Notes under the pieces: generated by a model
What the model was told of the DNA's origin: nothing
Databases searched by the model: none
Seen by the model: the letters and a program-made list of their open reading frames with translations, nothing else
Translations under genes and position numbers: made by a program
Part shown: positions 10,677-25,400 of the stretch, one piece after another
How the letters are laid out: every line of letters begins with the position of its first letter
Numbering within the stretch: the stretch's first letter is position 1
Assembly: GCA_964035015.1 (NCBI GenBank)
Contig: OZ036002.1
Location: 3,955,877 to 4,019,876 of the forward strand
DNA: 64,000 bases
Origin: Corallium rubrum
Lineage: Eukaryota; Cnidaria; Anthozoa; Scleralcyonacea; Coralliidae
Direction of reading: 5' to 3'

Positions 10677-13600
10677 ATACATACAGTCTATCTATAATCT
10701 ATATTTGTATATACACGCCTGTGCAAAGCTGAAAAATACTTCTATAAGTGGTATATGGTTTTTTAAATTGGTTTTTATTTATTTTTTTAGTGTTCGCACG
10801 CTACAAAGAATAATGAAAACGTATGGACTGAAGCGATATGACAACACCGTGTCTCCGCAGCAAATTGCTTACGCATTGCAGGTAGAGCATATGTACATTA
10901 AGAACATTTTTTGCCTTTTATTACGCTAGTAAAAGCACTGATCTAAAATAATAGACTCATTATACTGGATAGAGCATCCGGTGCTCCCTGTGAAGTCGGA
11001 ATAAATTAGTTTCGGTCATTTCAAGTGGGACCCACTTGGTTTTCATACAGCCACTTTTAAGTTCTCCCATAACGACAGATACATGTTACAAAAATTTAGC
11101 TGGTTTTCGTTAAAAACCCGATCATTTAAAGCGAAAACCAGAGGCGAAAACTATGATTCAGCAATATTGTGGGTCCCACCGGATATGGTGGTCGCGAGAT
11201 TTTTAGCCTCACTTCCGACTTCAATTTTTGCCAGGCGCGAAACAATAGATGCTCTATCCAGTATAATGAGTCTATTATTTGAGATCAGTGTAGTAAAAGC
11301 GATGCCGACAAAGGAAAAAGTCCACTTCGCGCAAAAAATATAGCCAACTGGAAAACGAGATTAGTACATAGTGATTTAATTTAAACATGCGACCTACATT
11401 TTCTTTGTAGGAAGAAGTAAATGGTTGCCGTGGGGAAAGTGGTTATAGCAAAATGACGCTCCGTATTCGTCTGAAATATGGACTTCTTGTGACAAGGTAA
11501 ATGTGTTTCACTAAAAAAGATCTGATTTATGGAATAGGTCTATAAATGTACTTGCTATGTTACTTACTTCTCTATATGTTCTAGAAAACAAGTGTATGAT
11601 GTAATGAGGCTCGTTGGTATGTGTAATCGGCAACGGCTAATTGCAGGACTTGGAAAACCAAGACAATATTATTCCAAGGTAACTTAACCAACCAATGACC
11701 TTATTTATAGCATATACAGACTATTTGTCAACCCTAACAATGTGAGGTGACAAAGTTTATTGCATATATGTCTAGGGTCCTAACTGGGTGTGGCACGTGG
11801 ATCAATACGATAAATTGAGACACTATGGTTTTTGCATCCACGGTGCGATTGACGGGTTTTCAAGGAGAGTAATGTGGCTTGAAGTATTCTCAACTAACAG
11901 AGACCCCTGGATTGTTGCTCGATACTATTTTAAAGTAATAAGTATGGCGAAAGGTAAGCTTTCAAAAAGAGCGTTGCAAGGATAAACAATTGTAGACCTG
12001 TCGTTATATTACAATATGACACAAGCAAAAGCAGCTTAACTTATTTCTCGCATCGCTGTCTTGGTATAGTGTTGCAAACTGTTTATGGAAAATTATATAT
12101 GTTAGGTTTATGGTACTGAGCTAACAGAAATACCAACACCAGATCAAATGGACGATTATAGTATACAGAAATTGAACAAATATCTTATTTTAATTTCAGT
12201 TATACCCGCAAGTTTAAGACTTGATCGTGGAACTGAAAATACTCTTGTAGCAGAATGTCAAGTTTTTTTGAGACAAAACCATAATGATGAACGTTCTGGT
12301 ATTCGAAGCATCACATATGGAAAGTCTAAACTTAATCAGGTAAAACTGATTGAACAATTTAGAAAACAAATAATCACCGTTTTTTTGGCTCCTTTGTCAT
12401 TTCAGGTTAGTGTTTGTGGTTGGTTCCAATCCGGCTACGGAAGAAATAGTTTTAGCATTTATAGACCCCCCCCCCCCCCTCCCATTCGGGAGATTCCGCG
12501 AAATATTACCTGAAGTAAGGTTATTACCACGGCAATGCCCCGAGGTGAATATAATCACTGATGGTAATATTTCTCCGAATCCCCCGAGCGAAGGGTCTAT
12601 AAATGATATATTATACCGAAATTTTAACCTCTAAGTTGAGATTAAACTTGCTACATACCCTATATATGAATAAAGTGCATTATTTTTTCATTAACGCCTT
12701 TTTGTCGATTTTCTTTGAAATTACTTGAGTGTGTTAACTTTTAGATTTCATTATTGAAATTTTCAATAAAAACGAGCTTTCGATTCTTTTCACATTTAGA
12801 AACGCTTAAATCCTTCACTCTTTAGTCTTTATTTTGTCAGCAACTTGTATGCGTAAATATAATACTATTACCTCTATTCGCAGAGAATTGAATGCTGGTG
12901 GAGTCAATTGAGACGTCATTGCACTAGTTTTTGGATAGATTTTTTTCAGGTATAACCCCATCGGTTTAATTAATAAACAATAAAATGTTCACATTAAATA
13001 TACATTATAAATGATTTATGACAAATTATTGCATGGCTTGTAGCAATTTGCGACAGCATTCAGTTACAAAACCATATGTATAATCTGCATGTATTTCGCA
13101 TCATGCAAGGTTTGATTTTTTTGTAACTTGCAGGAGCTTGAGTCCACAGGGAACTGAGAAAAAGACAACATTACACACAGGTTCGATATTTAATTTTTAA
13201 TGATAAGTACATGATTAATTAGTTACATAATCATAAAATATGTAACTATACAACGTCACTGCTGCATGTCGATTAATATTATAAAAATAACTATAACATA
13301 ACATAATATGAAAGCATATTAAATATTACAACAATTATCAATCAATGTGCGTAACCCATATTGAATAGAGAGAGATATTGGGAAAGTAATCACCTTAATC
13401 ACATGCTAGAAACTCATCGATATCTTTTACCTAAATGTCAATTTGAATTAATTTAAAGGTCCTGACCAACTGACAGTTTTACTGGCTGTTTGCATATATT
13501 TGTGAATGCCGCAAAATACACAGACTTTTCGCTGCTTATTAATTAAAGATGTTAGCTGCTTTTTTCTCATTATATTTTAAGAGGATGCCTTTACTACGTA

Positions 13601-13854
13601 TTCATGCCAATTTTAAAAAAAGAACTTACAGAGTTTATGCAAGAATATAATGCCTATAATATCCGCAAGCAGAAAGATCGGCTGTGTCCACCTGGAATTC
13701 CAGAAGACAATTTCCGTTTTCCTGAACACTTAGGTCAGTATATACGCATGCAGGGATTGTTTACTGGTTTTCAAACACAGTCAATGTTTATATGGCATGG
13801 TACGACTGTACTTTACTTTCTTTAAATGTCACGATGTAACAAAAAATGTGGTTA

Positions 13855-14300
13855 ATACACGCTAAAAACACCCTGCAGGTTAAAAATGTCCTGGTTTATA
13901 TAAATTAACACTATTTACGGACTTACGGTAACTTAATGTTCCTGATTAAATAAACTTAACCACAGTCCTAGTTAATTTGATCAAAGTGTTGGCTAATTTA
14001 ACCAGGATTCCTGGTTACGCTAACCAGGCTAAATGGTCGAATTAACCAGTTTATGTTAGGTAGAATATTAACCAAGAATTACTGGTTAATAATCCACCTA
14101 ACATAATCTGGTTAATTCAACCATATAGCCTGGTTAACCTAACAAGGAATTCTGGTTAAATTAGCCACGATAGTTATTAAATTAACCAGGACTGTGGTTA
14201 AATTAACAAGGAAATTTAACCAGGAGTATTAAGTTACCCTAAACAGTGTTAATTATAGATTAACCAGGAAATTTTTGACCTGCAGGGTGTGTTTAGAGTG
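13855..14300. mobile_element. MITE in intron 10, TTAACCAGG-rich inverted repeat
   Basis: An imperfect palindrome centred near 14075. The ends match as 'aaaacaccctgcaggt' on the left and 'acctgcagggtgtgttt' on the right, and the arms are filled with 'ttaaccagg' and its complement 'cctggttaa'. No coding capacity. It accounts for much of the long intron before exon 11. Confidence 0.65.
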
Positions 14301-14344
14301 TATCATAAAATATTGAATGGTCGGTGCCACTGTGGGTATAGACG

Positions 14345-14530
14345 ATAAAGGACAGCTGCGGTGTGAAGGATATAAAACTACCTGAAAATATAAACAGACT
14401 CGACGACGTTTCGAGCGAAAGCCCTTCGTCGGAAAGTTAGTAGCCAAAAAAGGACCTTCGCTTGAAACGTCAAGTTATATTTAGATTTTTCAGGTATATA
14501 TAGTTGTATATCCTTCACACCGCAGCTGTC
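14345..14530. mobile_element. Second MITE in intron 10
   Basis: Terminal inverted repeats 'gacagctgcggtgtgaagga' (left, from 14351) and 'tccttcacaccgcagctgtc' (right) are perfect over 20 bp. Shorter matching blocks lie inside, such as 'aaacgtcg...' either side of the centre. It is non-coding and sits just upstream of exon 11. Confidence 0.75.
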
Positions 14531-14954
14531 AGTTGATATCACAGAATATAGTTAATATAAGAACAATAATTCTTATAGTTCTTATTATTACATTATTACA
14601 TAGGGTTCTTACAGCAAGGTTTTCAGTTGACAGACGAAGATCTACTCCCCTTAGCAGAAAGGCATGGCCTAGAGCGTACAATCCCAGACTATATATCACC
14701 TGAGTTTCGCCGAATTCTGGATGACGAAGTGCAGAGATGTACGGTTTCACTTCACTCGTTAAGTGTTGCAGAAAGCAAGGATATGTATATTCACTTGATA
14801 AATTTCTGCAGGCAATCAGGTAATGTTTGCAGACAATCAAGACAATCTGTTAATATTAACCTATTCAAAAAAGTACCGTAACATTGTTATTTGTTTAGGT
14901 TACACCTTCAGCAATTGATGGTATCACCGTTTGAAGATCAGCATACAAAACAAA

Positions 14955-17900
14955 CTAAAACTTTTCTCTATCAACCAGTTTATCCAGACGTGTGACGAGT
15001 TCAACCATGCATAAGCGTTCTTTTGGTTCCAGAAAGCAGCCATCGACAAGTTCTTTCACCACTGGGTTTCCCTTGAGATCATCAGTGTATGGATACTCGT
15101 TTGAAATTATTTTAGCCACGAGCTGCCCAGGATTAGTTATATCGTTCCAGACACGCCTAAACGTATACAACTCTAGAATTATGCAACCCATTGCATAGAC
15201 ATCCATGTAAGGATCTGCCCTCTTACCCAAAAGAGATTCTTTGTGTTGGTACATCACTGTGCCTGCATTAGCGGTATTTCTTGTTATTGCTGTAGCGGTA
15301 AATGAGCTTACACCAAAATCGCAAATAACGGTGTGATATGTCCTCTTTTCGACCTCAAAGTAGAACATCAATGCATTATAGGATTAATTAAAATACTATA
15401 AATAAGTCTTGTGGAAACACCACGTAAAATATTTCTTTGCTAAGCTTTTGGCCTGTTGACTCAGGCCTTCATCAGGCCTTTTTCCGAGTCAACAGGCCGA
15501 AAGCTTAGCAAAGAAATGTTTTACGTGGTGTTTCCACAAAACTTATTTATATTACTTTATCACCATGAAAACGTTCAAAGAATTAATTAAAATACATCTG
15601 AAATCAGCGTAACAAATTGCAGCGGGTAAAATTTTTTTACTTACTAGAATATTTGCTGGCTTCAAGTCTTGGTGAATTATGTTCTCTTCGTGAAGATAGT
15701 GACAACCGCTCGCCACTTGATGCATGATATATGGTTTAACATCAACTGAAATCTGAAATTGACCTTTTGTAAATATATGATTGTATATATAGATTTTTGT
15801 AGATCTCAGATAGATTATACCATATTTTATCAATTATTCAAAGTATAGTTTTCGTACTTTCCCATTATTTTTCCTTGCTTTGAATCTATCGCGTAATTTT
15901 TGAATCTATCATGTAATCTCTTATATAATGTAATCGTGCTATTATTACCTGAAAGGGGGGAGGTGTGGCAAATATAAGTTTCTCCAAATTTGTGCCTTTG
16001 ATGTAAGGTGACAACAGCCAAAGATCTTCGTCCTTCCTGCAGTATCCCATAAGAAGTAACAAATTGGGGTGGCGTATTTTCCTATTGACGATAGAAACAA
16101 AGTATCCATGTGAGAGTAAGCGAGATAACAGTAAAAAGCGTAAGATCAACAGCAAGTTATTTTTTAACCAGACATAGTACTACAGTGAGGCGCCCTGGAG
16201 CATGCGCAAAACACGTGCACCACAAGCGCGAAGACATTCTATTTTTGAACAAGACGCCTGGTCAGGCGTTCACTCGGGCTACTGCAAAATCACAGTGCTA
16301 TGCAGTGCTAAGGTCTAAAGTCTATTAAACACATTGGTCACAGACAAAAGTCAAAACACAATCCAATTCTCCGATAGAAAACACAATTTGCAATAACAAA
16401 ACACGATTGCCTGTATTTATTAACGCATTTCCACACATGTACACAGCGTTCATATGTCGAGTCTCTTCAGGTATTAAATATCAACACAACTATCAACGGC
16501 GTGTGCGTTTGTAAGTGTATATAATATCAAGATACTTGCCAGCGACATTACTGACCAATAACTATGTCTGTGAACACACAGAACACATCCGAGACGAGTG
16601 ATCAGACATCAGGAAAGCAAAGAAAGAAACAGCGGTCAATATGTCAAGTCTCTTCGCCTTTAATTACACAGCTTCATGTTTATGAACGGCGTGTGCGATT
16701 GTAAGTGTATATAATAATATCAAGATACTTGCCAGCGACATCACTGCCCAATAACTATGTCTGTAAACAAACAAAACACATCCGAGGCGAGAAAGCTCAC
16801 TCACTAACTCAGTCGAAAAGAAAGAAGGCACTGGTCAACATGCATATGGTCAGTTGGTCACATGGCTCAGTTTCGCAAAGCTTATTGGTCAATATCGCCA
16901 GCGGCCGCGCGGAGGACTATAAACCGCGACCCCAAAAAAACAACACGACCGAAACCTAGACTCGGCTACCACAGGTCGCCCGAGTAACAAGACGCGTGCT
17001 CAGGCGTTCACACTGGTCTCGGTTGGCAAAATACACAAAATGTGGCGATTGGGCTATTGGTGATATTAATAAGTAACATGCAGGTGTTATGGCTCAATCG
17101 CTGTTCCCTGAGCCTGCGATACCTTGATGGAATGTCGCGTTTGTAATACCCCCCAGAAAACGACGAAGACAGAACGGCCCCAATTTATATCACCTGGACC
17201 TGTCGGCCAGTTTAATAAATATCAACGATTATGATTCCGAACAAACTAACAGACGAAGAAGCTCACGCAGCAAATATAAAGCGATGCCACAAAATTGTCT
17301 ATGACTATTGGACAACTGTAGTTAATTGAGTCACACTCTAGTTCACCCAAATTAGTTGGTTCAACTATGTGCATATTAATACTTTAATGTAAATTAATAG
17401 ATCATACTAACAGTACATTCGTTGTAAAAATACATTATATGCAAATACTAGTAATTCACACCTGCAAATTTGCAGCTCTTTAATATCTTCCGACGAATTA
17501 TTTTGTTTTTCCGGTGGGAGGGTTATCGTCTTTATTGCAATTTCTGTTCCCCTCCACTCCCCTTTGTATACCGTACCAAATTGTCCCTGGCCAACTACTT
17601 CCCCTTTCTTAATCGTGGATGGGTCGACCGAGTAAACTGTTAAAACAAGTAAAAAGTAAACAAATTAATACAAATTAAAATATTAATAAATAAAGAGGCA
17701 GCAGAAGTATAATAATAACAAGAAGTTGGTTTGTTAAAAATAACAAACGGAAGGGCAAGGTGCTGGACCCGCAATTCCTTTTTCTCAGTAACATTTTCCA
17801 AGTAAACATGCAGAAAGTTTCTTCAAGTGTTATTATAACAAATGAAAAAGGCCGGTACACAATGTCAATGAACAATTAATTTCATATTATTCTGACACTG

Positions 17901-20900
17901 CAGAGTACAACGAAAAATTCGTTGTCTCGAGCGGTATTTGAACTCGCATCTTTGGGTTACTAGACCGCCGCTCTATCCATTGAGCTATCTAGTCAACAGG
18001 GATTAGTAGCGAGTCTTATCTAATTTAAGTACACGAAATATTTTCTCGACTTGTCCTTCAAGATAAGCGTTAAATCGTCGCGAAATTATTTCGTACACTT
18101 AATTCGAATAAGGCTCGCTACCAATCCAGTTGACTCGATAGATCAATGGGTAGAACGGCGGTCTAGAAACCAGAAGATGCGAGTTCGAATCCCGCTCGCG
18201 ACAACGAATTTTTCGTTGTACTCTGGAGTGTCAGAATTTAGGAAATTAATTGTTCATATCTCCAAGGACGGTACTGAAATACAATGAACAATCATACTCA
18301 TCATTGATCATCATAATGCTAACGAATTGCTAATGTCGCCATTCCCACATATATACAAATACCATATGTTATGTATTCAGTAATACCGTCTTTTTCTTGA
18401 TTGTCTGTATCCGACTTGTCAATGGGTTTGTACTCTTCTTCTGCACCCGCCACATAATTACTTCTTTCTTCAAGAACGTCAACTACTTGCGATTTGGCAA
18501 CCTGATCGTTCACAGTTACAACACATTGGTATTTACCAGGCTGACTTACGTACACCAGGTTCGCTTTCCTTCCATTTTTCAATACTGTCCCATTCAAAAA
18601 CCATGAATACTCGACCTCCATTGTACAATGATAATAGGAAATGCAACCAAGAAGAAGACAGTTGTCCCCATCGATACTAACAGTTTCACTCGGTCCATAT
18701 GCAATTAAACCATTTTCTGTAGGAAATTAAATAAATTTTTTAGACAAAACAATTGCTCGTTTAATTCACATTTATTACTTGTTTTTCAGATTTTATAAAA
18801 CTCGCATAATTCCAGATAATTCTTAGGCGCCATATTGTTTTATCCATAGCAGCAGGATATGAGTTCTTGGCAGTGGACTAAGTGGACAAAAAATTTACTC
18901 GCTCTCTGGTAGTGAGATTTGGTGTGATACAATATTCTGTTTACGCATCAATTTGAAAAGTAGCAAGTAGCGGTTGTTCCTTGAAAAGTAATCAACTACT
19001 TTCCTACTGAAAAAATGTAGTTCGTTACAGCTACAGCTACAGCTACAGCTACAGCTACAGCTACAACTACAACTACTGTTTTAAAAAAGTAGTCAAAAAG
19101 TACTCGCTACTTGAAAATTGTAATTTACTACAGTAGCTAATTACGACTACTTCGCTACTATCACCCTTAAAGAATATCGACAGAGTGGGGATCAAAACAT
19201 ATTGAGTAAAATATACATTTGACGGAAAAAATCTAAAGCAATGACAAATGACGAAACGTATAAGGCAAAAAAAATATTTCAAAGTAATTTTGTGTTCCGT
19301 GCGTTTCCATTGTGCCTTCCGCGCTTATAGAGTAGTGCAAGGTTTAAGGTTAAGAAGGGCAAACTTTTTTGAATTAGATGTATTATAAACTATTTATTAT
19401 ACCATCCGCGCTCTATGATCGTATATATGTCTGATATAAATATATAATTGTATAACAATACATGACATATTCTAAAACTCACCATTCATTTCAGGTGTTG
19501 CTCTGCACACTTTAATATCAAATGCGTTTTCATGCGAATCTCTGTCTCGCTCAAGGAATGGCTTTTCGTCGTCGCCTTTCACTAATAAAGGCGGCAAATG
19601 CGCATTATTAGAATCTTTTTAAAAATGTTTTCTCCCTCTATTCCGATTTATGTTGGAATTGAGATGTCACTATAAACACATATACCTGTACTGAAACCAG
19701 TAAGTTCCCATCCCCATTCCACAGGATCATACTCTGGAGGAAGAACTGAATAATTGTCCACACCAAATTCTTTATCAAGCTCATCCAGTCGTTCATTTCC
19801 AAAGCAACTTGATCTAGAGTCGCATGACAATGTGCTCTTCTCCACAGAATATTTGGACTCTGCACAACGTTCAAACAGAAGTCTTGCTAAACCTTAATAA
19901 GAAAGCAATAAAAAACACGCATGAATAGGAGTGGCCGAAAATGGTTATTTCCTGAAAAAAATTTAGCTAGTATATTTCCTGCAATTTTTCTATGGCTGTA
20001 ATGTAGCAATAGGCATGCACCGCGGCTTGCGCTTTTTTTAGCGACAGATCAGGAAAACCTCTATAACTTAAGAGACCAATATTAGCTCGTTTCCGTTTTT
20101 TCGTTTCCATCAAGTTTTAAGTTACGTCTAAGTTTTACATTTACATTTAGTATACATCATTGCAAAAATAACTAAACTGAAAATACCTAAGTTATTTCGT
20201 TTGATGCCTTCGATTGTAAGAGCGAATCTGGGCCTTGAAAAATAATTAAAATAGCATGTAGTTAAATAAATTACAAACATTTAAACCAACGGTATAAACA
20301 GGTTTTTTTGCATGGTCATGAAGTCGTAGTTCAATTACTTTTTACCTCCTAATTATATCTTTCTCGTAATTGTATTGAAAAAAGGGAAAAAACAAACTTA
20401 ATTATTTACCATCTAGATGGATTAGAGTATATATATACCCCAACACTTGACAACCGCTTTTACTATTCTAAACCGTTTAACGCCGGGAGATTTTTTCGTT
20501 AATATAAATCCATCGTCATTTTATTGTTGAACCCGTTTTTATATAGTAATTATACGCAAATTTGGCGGTTTTAACAGTTGATATAAGGTATATAATAATA
20601 AAACTAAGAAAATAATGAATAGATCTATGTGAATGATATGCCTAAGCCCTGAACATAATTAGGTTTTCAAACGGTTTTAACAATTCTAATTTTATCTAAA
20701 TTACCAGAAATATTGATTGAATAGTATAGTAATAAATATATAAGTAGCAATAGAAAGTAATAAAGTAATAGAAAAATATATTAGTATTATTACAAACTAA
20801 ACTCTTCATCATTTTCATTTTGGAAATAGAATAATTGGTTTTTAGCTACCCCAAAAAAATATTGAATTCCGTTTTCGCGTTATGATATAATGAATTTACT

Positions 20901-21127
20901 TTTCTGTTTCCCCAACTACATCACATTCTTGAGAATTAATTTCGTGTTCTTCACTTTTCTAACAAAAGAAAATAAACAACAATTCCAATCTTATATCTTA
21001 TATCGGTTATAGACATAAATCCGACTGACCGACTCCATCGTACTGATACTTACATGCGACTCGCTTGTTTGAGTTATAGAACTTTCAGCAGATTCTACCC
21101 TATCAATTCCTTTCTATAATGTAAAAT

Positions 21128-21185
<58 letters not shown>

Positions 21186-22007
21186 GTACAGAGAGCTCAA
21201 TACATTGGGGAGCATATATACAATGTCTATATTCAGTGAAAATCCATAAAAAATTAAAAAGATAAAAACTACAATGTCAGCAGTAACTCAGAGTTTCACG
21301 CTCAAAGGCGATCATCAGACTTTCAAATTGTATACCTTCTTCCAGTAAAACCCAAACGTTCGACGTCTCTGGGGAATTTCATCATCACATGTTATTTGAG
21401 ATTTTCCATCTATGATGGAAATATCATAATCCTGCATAACATCTTTCATGTCTCCCACACTTGGTAGAAATGATTTGCGGCATTCTTCTTGTAGATCTTG
21501 AAGTGTGATAGGATTACGTACAACAACCTGAAACACAACCATCATTTGTTATTTGGCACATATATATGTTGTACAATATACACTAAACTACTTGCAGTAC
21601 GAACTGCAGTTCAGTACACTTTTATAATAGATTAAATTTATTTGAGTTTCACTTAAGTTATATAGATAAGAATACAAAATATATTTTATAGGGGCCTGAA
21701 AAAGCTAAAATTAATGGTTTATATAAATCAGGCTCCTATACGCATATTCTTCTTTTTCATTGTTATCCATTTTGTAATTAAATGTAATTGGCCAAACATA
21801 AATAAATCAAAGACAAGAAAATAAATAATAAAGTAATGCATCAATCATTTGCGAGTATGATGTAATTTAAAATCTTTCATTTAAGTATTTGGTGCATATA
21901 CTCGTCAGTAAAACATTTTAACTTACTATTTTCTACAACTTAGAAGAATGTATGGATTTAAAATTCATAAAGCATTTTAAGCAGGTTCTTTAATATAATA
22001 TAATATA

Positions 22008-22060
<53 letters not shown>

Positions 22061-22381
22061 GAAATTCATTACTAATTAATCATGAGTTTTGCAGCCAATC
22101 CAATTTCAGAAATTACATCACATGTTACCCCTGTACACCCCATACAAACTAAAACCAATGATGCTAATTAGTTACAACCACTAGTGGATGTATACTCTTC
22201 TGATACAACCACTAGTGCTTGTAACTAATTAGCATCTCAATATCCCAAAGGGATTTTTGAAAACACTCGCATCTTTGTTTTTGGAAAACACTCGCGTCTT
22301 TGTTGTATTGAATATACAATCACTCGCCTTCGGCTCGTGATTGTATATTCAATACAACACGGCCACTCGTGTTGTAAACAT

Positions 22382-22431
<50 letters not shown>

Positions 22432-25400
22432 TTGTTACAAACCTTTCTATAAGCACCTATTGCTCTGTATGTTATCCTTCCACTGCTTCGAAAATTCTTC
22501 TTTTCCATCTTTATTACATCGACTATTCTTTGTCGAGGCTTTTTACGTCCCTAACAACAATGCAATTATCCATTAGTAATCATTCAATGGACAAATCTCA
22601 AAAGAAGGAATCAATAAATAAGTCTTAAACTTCCACAAGCAGTATATATATGTACATTTGATTTGTAAATCTGATTTCAAACGACATGGTCATGCATGTA
22701 TTCTGTGCCATGTTAATTAATAATAATCTTTAATCCACAACAAATACCATTATTGGTACATACTAGGATACATATATACATACATTTACAAGATATAAAC
22801 AAAAAAAACAACTAAAATTATTATAAGTCATCAAAAACTGCTAGTATCTCATAGCAGTATTTTGATACCAGTTTCATAATAGTTATAAGTCTTGCATAGC
22901 AAGAACATACATAAAAAGATCTTGGAAACTGAATGAACATATAATTGTGAATATATAGTCAATGACAATGTTGACTATTGCACAGAGACAAAGGACGAAT
23001 GTTTGTTATTTAATTGTCTTGTTGTGAACCCCTAAACATTTACTAATTGGAGAAAATGAGAAATAAAATTTGCAAATGAATCCAGTGTCTTTCGTAAGAA
23101 ATTAATACATGCAACCATTGTCATTGAACTTCCGCTTGCATTAAAAACAGTTCAAAACACTATGCAGTTGGCTTGGTTCCAAGTTTGCTATTAGTTATAT
23201 GTAGTTTTGAACATGGGCTTAGCCAGAGGCCCGTCCGCCCGTCTTTTGGATGGGAATTTTTGAAAGTGGACGGGCAAAAATTTAATAAAACAAAACTCCA
23301 GTATTTCGTCTTTAGTTCTTTAATATAACCGTACAAGCTTTAGTTTTTCTATGACATTCAACGGTCATTGAACATACCTTGACCACAAGATACAAGTTCC
23401 TATGTTTTGCGAAATATTTAATATTTTAGGACTAAATTTGGCGATTATTTTAATCTGCAGAGGGTGGACCAACCTCGTACCCAGGCTCTTGCCAAGCAAA
23501 GAGGCTGGGTACGAGGTTGAGGGTGGACGTCAACCGTATCCCTATCAACATGACAACATCACGTATTAGCATAATTGCATTATACAACCGCTGACACAAA
23601 TGCACGTGTTTTCTGAAATTATACGAAAACAATTGGCCACTTCAGTCTCGGACCGGTGATTATCGTTATATTTAGCTCTGGATCAGCAAATACTCACCGA
23701 TAATTACCTCGACTTTGGTCATCGGTGACTAATTGTTAAATATAGACAAAGAAACCGATAGATTTTGCTGCTGTTTGGTCTCCAATTTAGAGTACTTTTG
23801 TTTTCCAGAAAGCTCAGAATCACTTTTTCAGAAGACCTGATTTCAAAATTTTTCTGGGGAGGCAATTGCCCCCAGACCCCCCCCCGAGTTAAGGGCGGGC
23901 TAAGGCACTGGTTTTGAAGATAAATATTTTTCATGGTTTTATGTTGTCTGACACTCAGATGATATAAAAGATCCTGGTGATTTTTCAAGATGAAGAACTT
24001 AATTGATATAGAACGCAATCACTTCAACCTCGTAATAAGCAAAACAACGAAAGTCATATTTTCACCACTAGTCATCGTTTTAACACAAAACCAAGAGTTC
24101 CAAGATATTTTGGCATCATCAGATGTCAGTTACCCCACCTGTCAGTATATAAAGCTAGGACTTTATAGTGTAGAAACATATGCTGATATTATATAGCAAT
24201 TAAATTGCACTTATTTGTTATTTAAACCGTGTTATAGTTCGAATAATCGACATTGTATATTATTGACATTTTTCATATTGATGAAGCTAGAATTTGGCGA
24301 AGTATTTATTATAGAAAAAGATTTTCTTGCATGAAGTTTGCATCCAAAGTGTATTCCTATTGTAACTATACTTCGATATCTAGCATCATGTATCCAACTT
24401 ATAATTTATTTTAGCTACATCATTGTTTGTCAACTAAAATTATACATACAACATGTTGTCTTTCTGAACTGTCTGTCCCCTTGCGTTTCATTTGCACATC
24501 GCTCTTTATATCCTCCCATCCATATCCTACAAATTTTTTAAAAGCATATATATAATTATTCAGGTATTTTGAACTTTATTATTTATAGTAACATTTAAAT
24601 TTTGATATACAGAAAAATAATATAGATTGTAGATTGAGTGGGCGAATTAACAATTCAGAAGAATGTATATAGACCGATATATACCCGTTATTGGTAAATT
24701 AAGTTTGGTTTAATTGGGCTTTCGAATCGAGCAACACCTAGAAAAACTGCACAGTGCATGGACATGAAAAAGGAAGCTACTGAAACCAAAAAACGAAAAT
24801 ATGATTTTGTTTTTAAACCAAACCAGTTAACACAGTCGTAACGTTGCCGTTGGCATTTCTACAAAATACGGTGAAGCACTGTTTTATTTTCAATATTTGT
24901 TACTGTCGTGGCAATAGAAGCGTTCCTAAAATAACTGTGCAATTCATTTGTTCAAATTGATCAATTCATTTGATGAACTTCCTTTTTATTATTGCTAAAC
25001 TTCCTGTTTTGAATTTGATTGGTTCCTGGTTATTGAATAACCAATAAGAAAAAGGATTATTTGCCAAACACCAATCAAATTCAAAACAGAATTCAAAACA
25101 GGAAGTTTAGCAATATTTCCATCAAATGAATTGTTCAACGTGAGGAATACAACTGCACAATTATTTTAGGAACGCTTCTATTGCCACGACAGTAAATTGC
25201 TTGAGTAGATTTACATTCGCATATACGACAATGGACGATTTGATTTTTTTATATAAATTACGCATAAATTTACCTGCAACAGACACATTTTTTCTTGTAA
25301 CGCTTTGATGCAACGTCGTTGATGATGATCGTGACTGATTATGTTTTTCACTTCCATGCCCACAGTGAAAGCATTCATCCAACTCGGACACCATTTGGTA

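Larger units (their letters stand above)
10246..14918 (+). pseudogene. Integrase-core (DDE) gene, 12 exons, with an in-frame TGA
   Basis: Exons 10246-10267, 10362-10455, 10791-10881, 11411-11496, 11585-11678, 11776-11953, 12200-12339, 12884-12949, 13134-13180, 13582-13733, 14604-14819 and 14899-14918; all junctions are GT-AG and all phases agree, giving 402 codons with the final stop. The retroviral-type integrase core is clear: W-x-V-D at codon 138 with IDGFSR following, LRLDRGTEN (D197), and RIECWWSQLRR (E238), a complete D,D,E set. The N-terminal part (RTLQRIMKTYGLKR) looks like a helix-turn-helix DNA-binding region. I recognise this as the intron-rich integrase-core family found in fish and cnidarians, probably a transposon-derived host gene family; its biological role is not known to me. 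Codon 265 (13155-13157) is TGA in a stretch that otherwise continues normally (..ESTGN stop EKDN..). So it is a recent pseudogene, a null allele, or a sequence error. It converges on the kinase gene, leaving 36 bp between the stop codons. Confidence 0.8.

Noticed and set aside
12110..12199. Exon starting at 12110 (after 'gttag') for the integrase gene
   Set aside because: It gives a stop four codons in; the acceptor at 12199 restores the catalytic LRLDRGTEN in phase.
17921..18206. Functional tRNA genes
   Set aside because: The A and B boxes are present but the heads are diverged, pairing at the acceptor ends is poor, and SINE tails are attached.
22320..22576. Frames with IYIYIYIY
   Set aside because: They are the (AT)n tract plus flanks of the real minus-strand exon.
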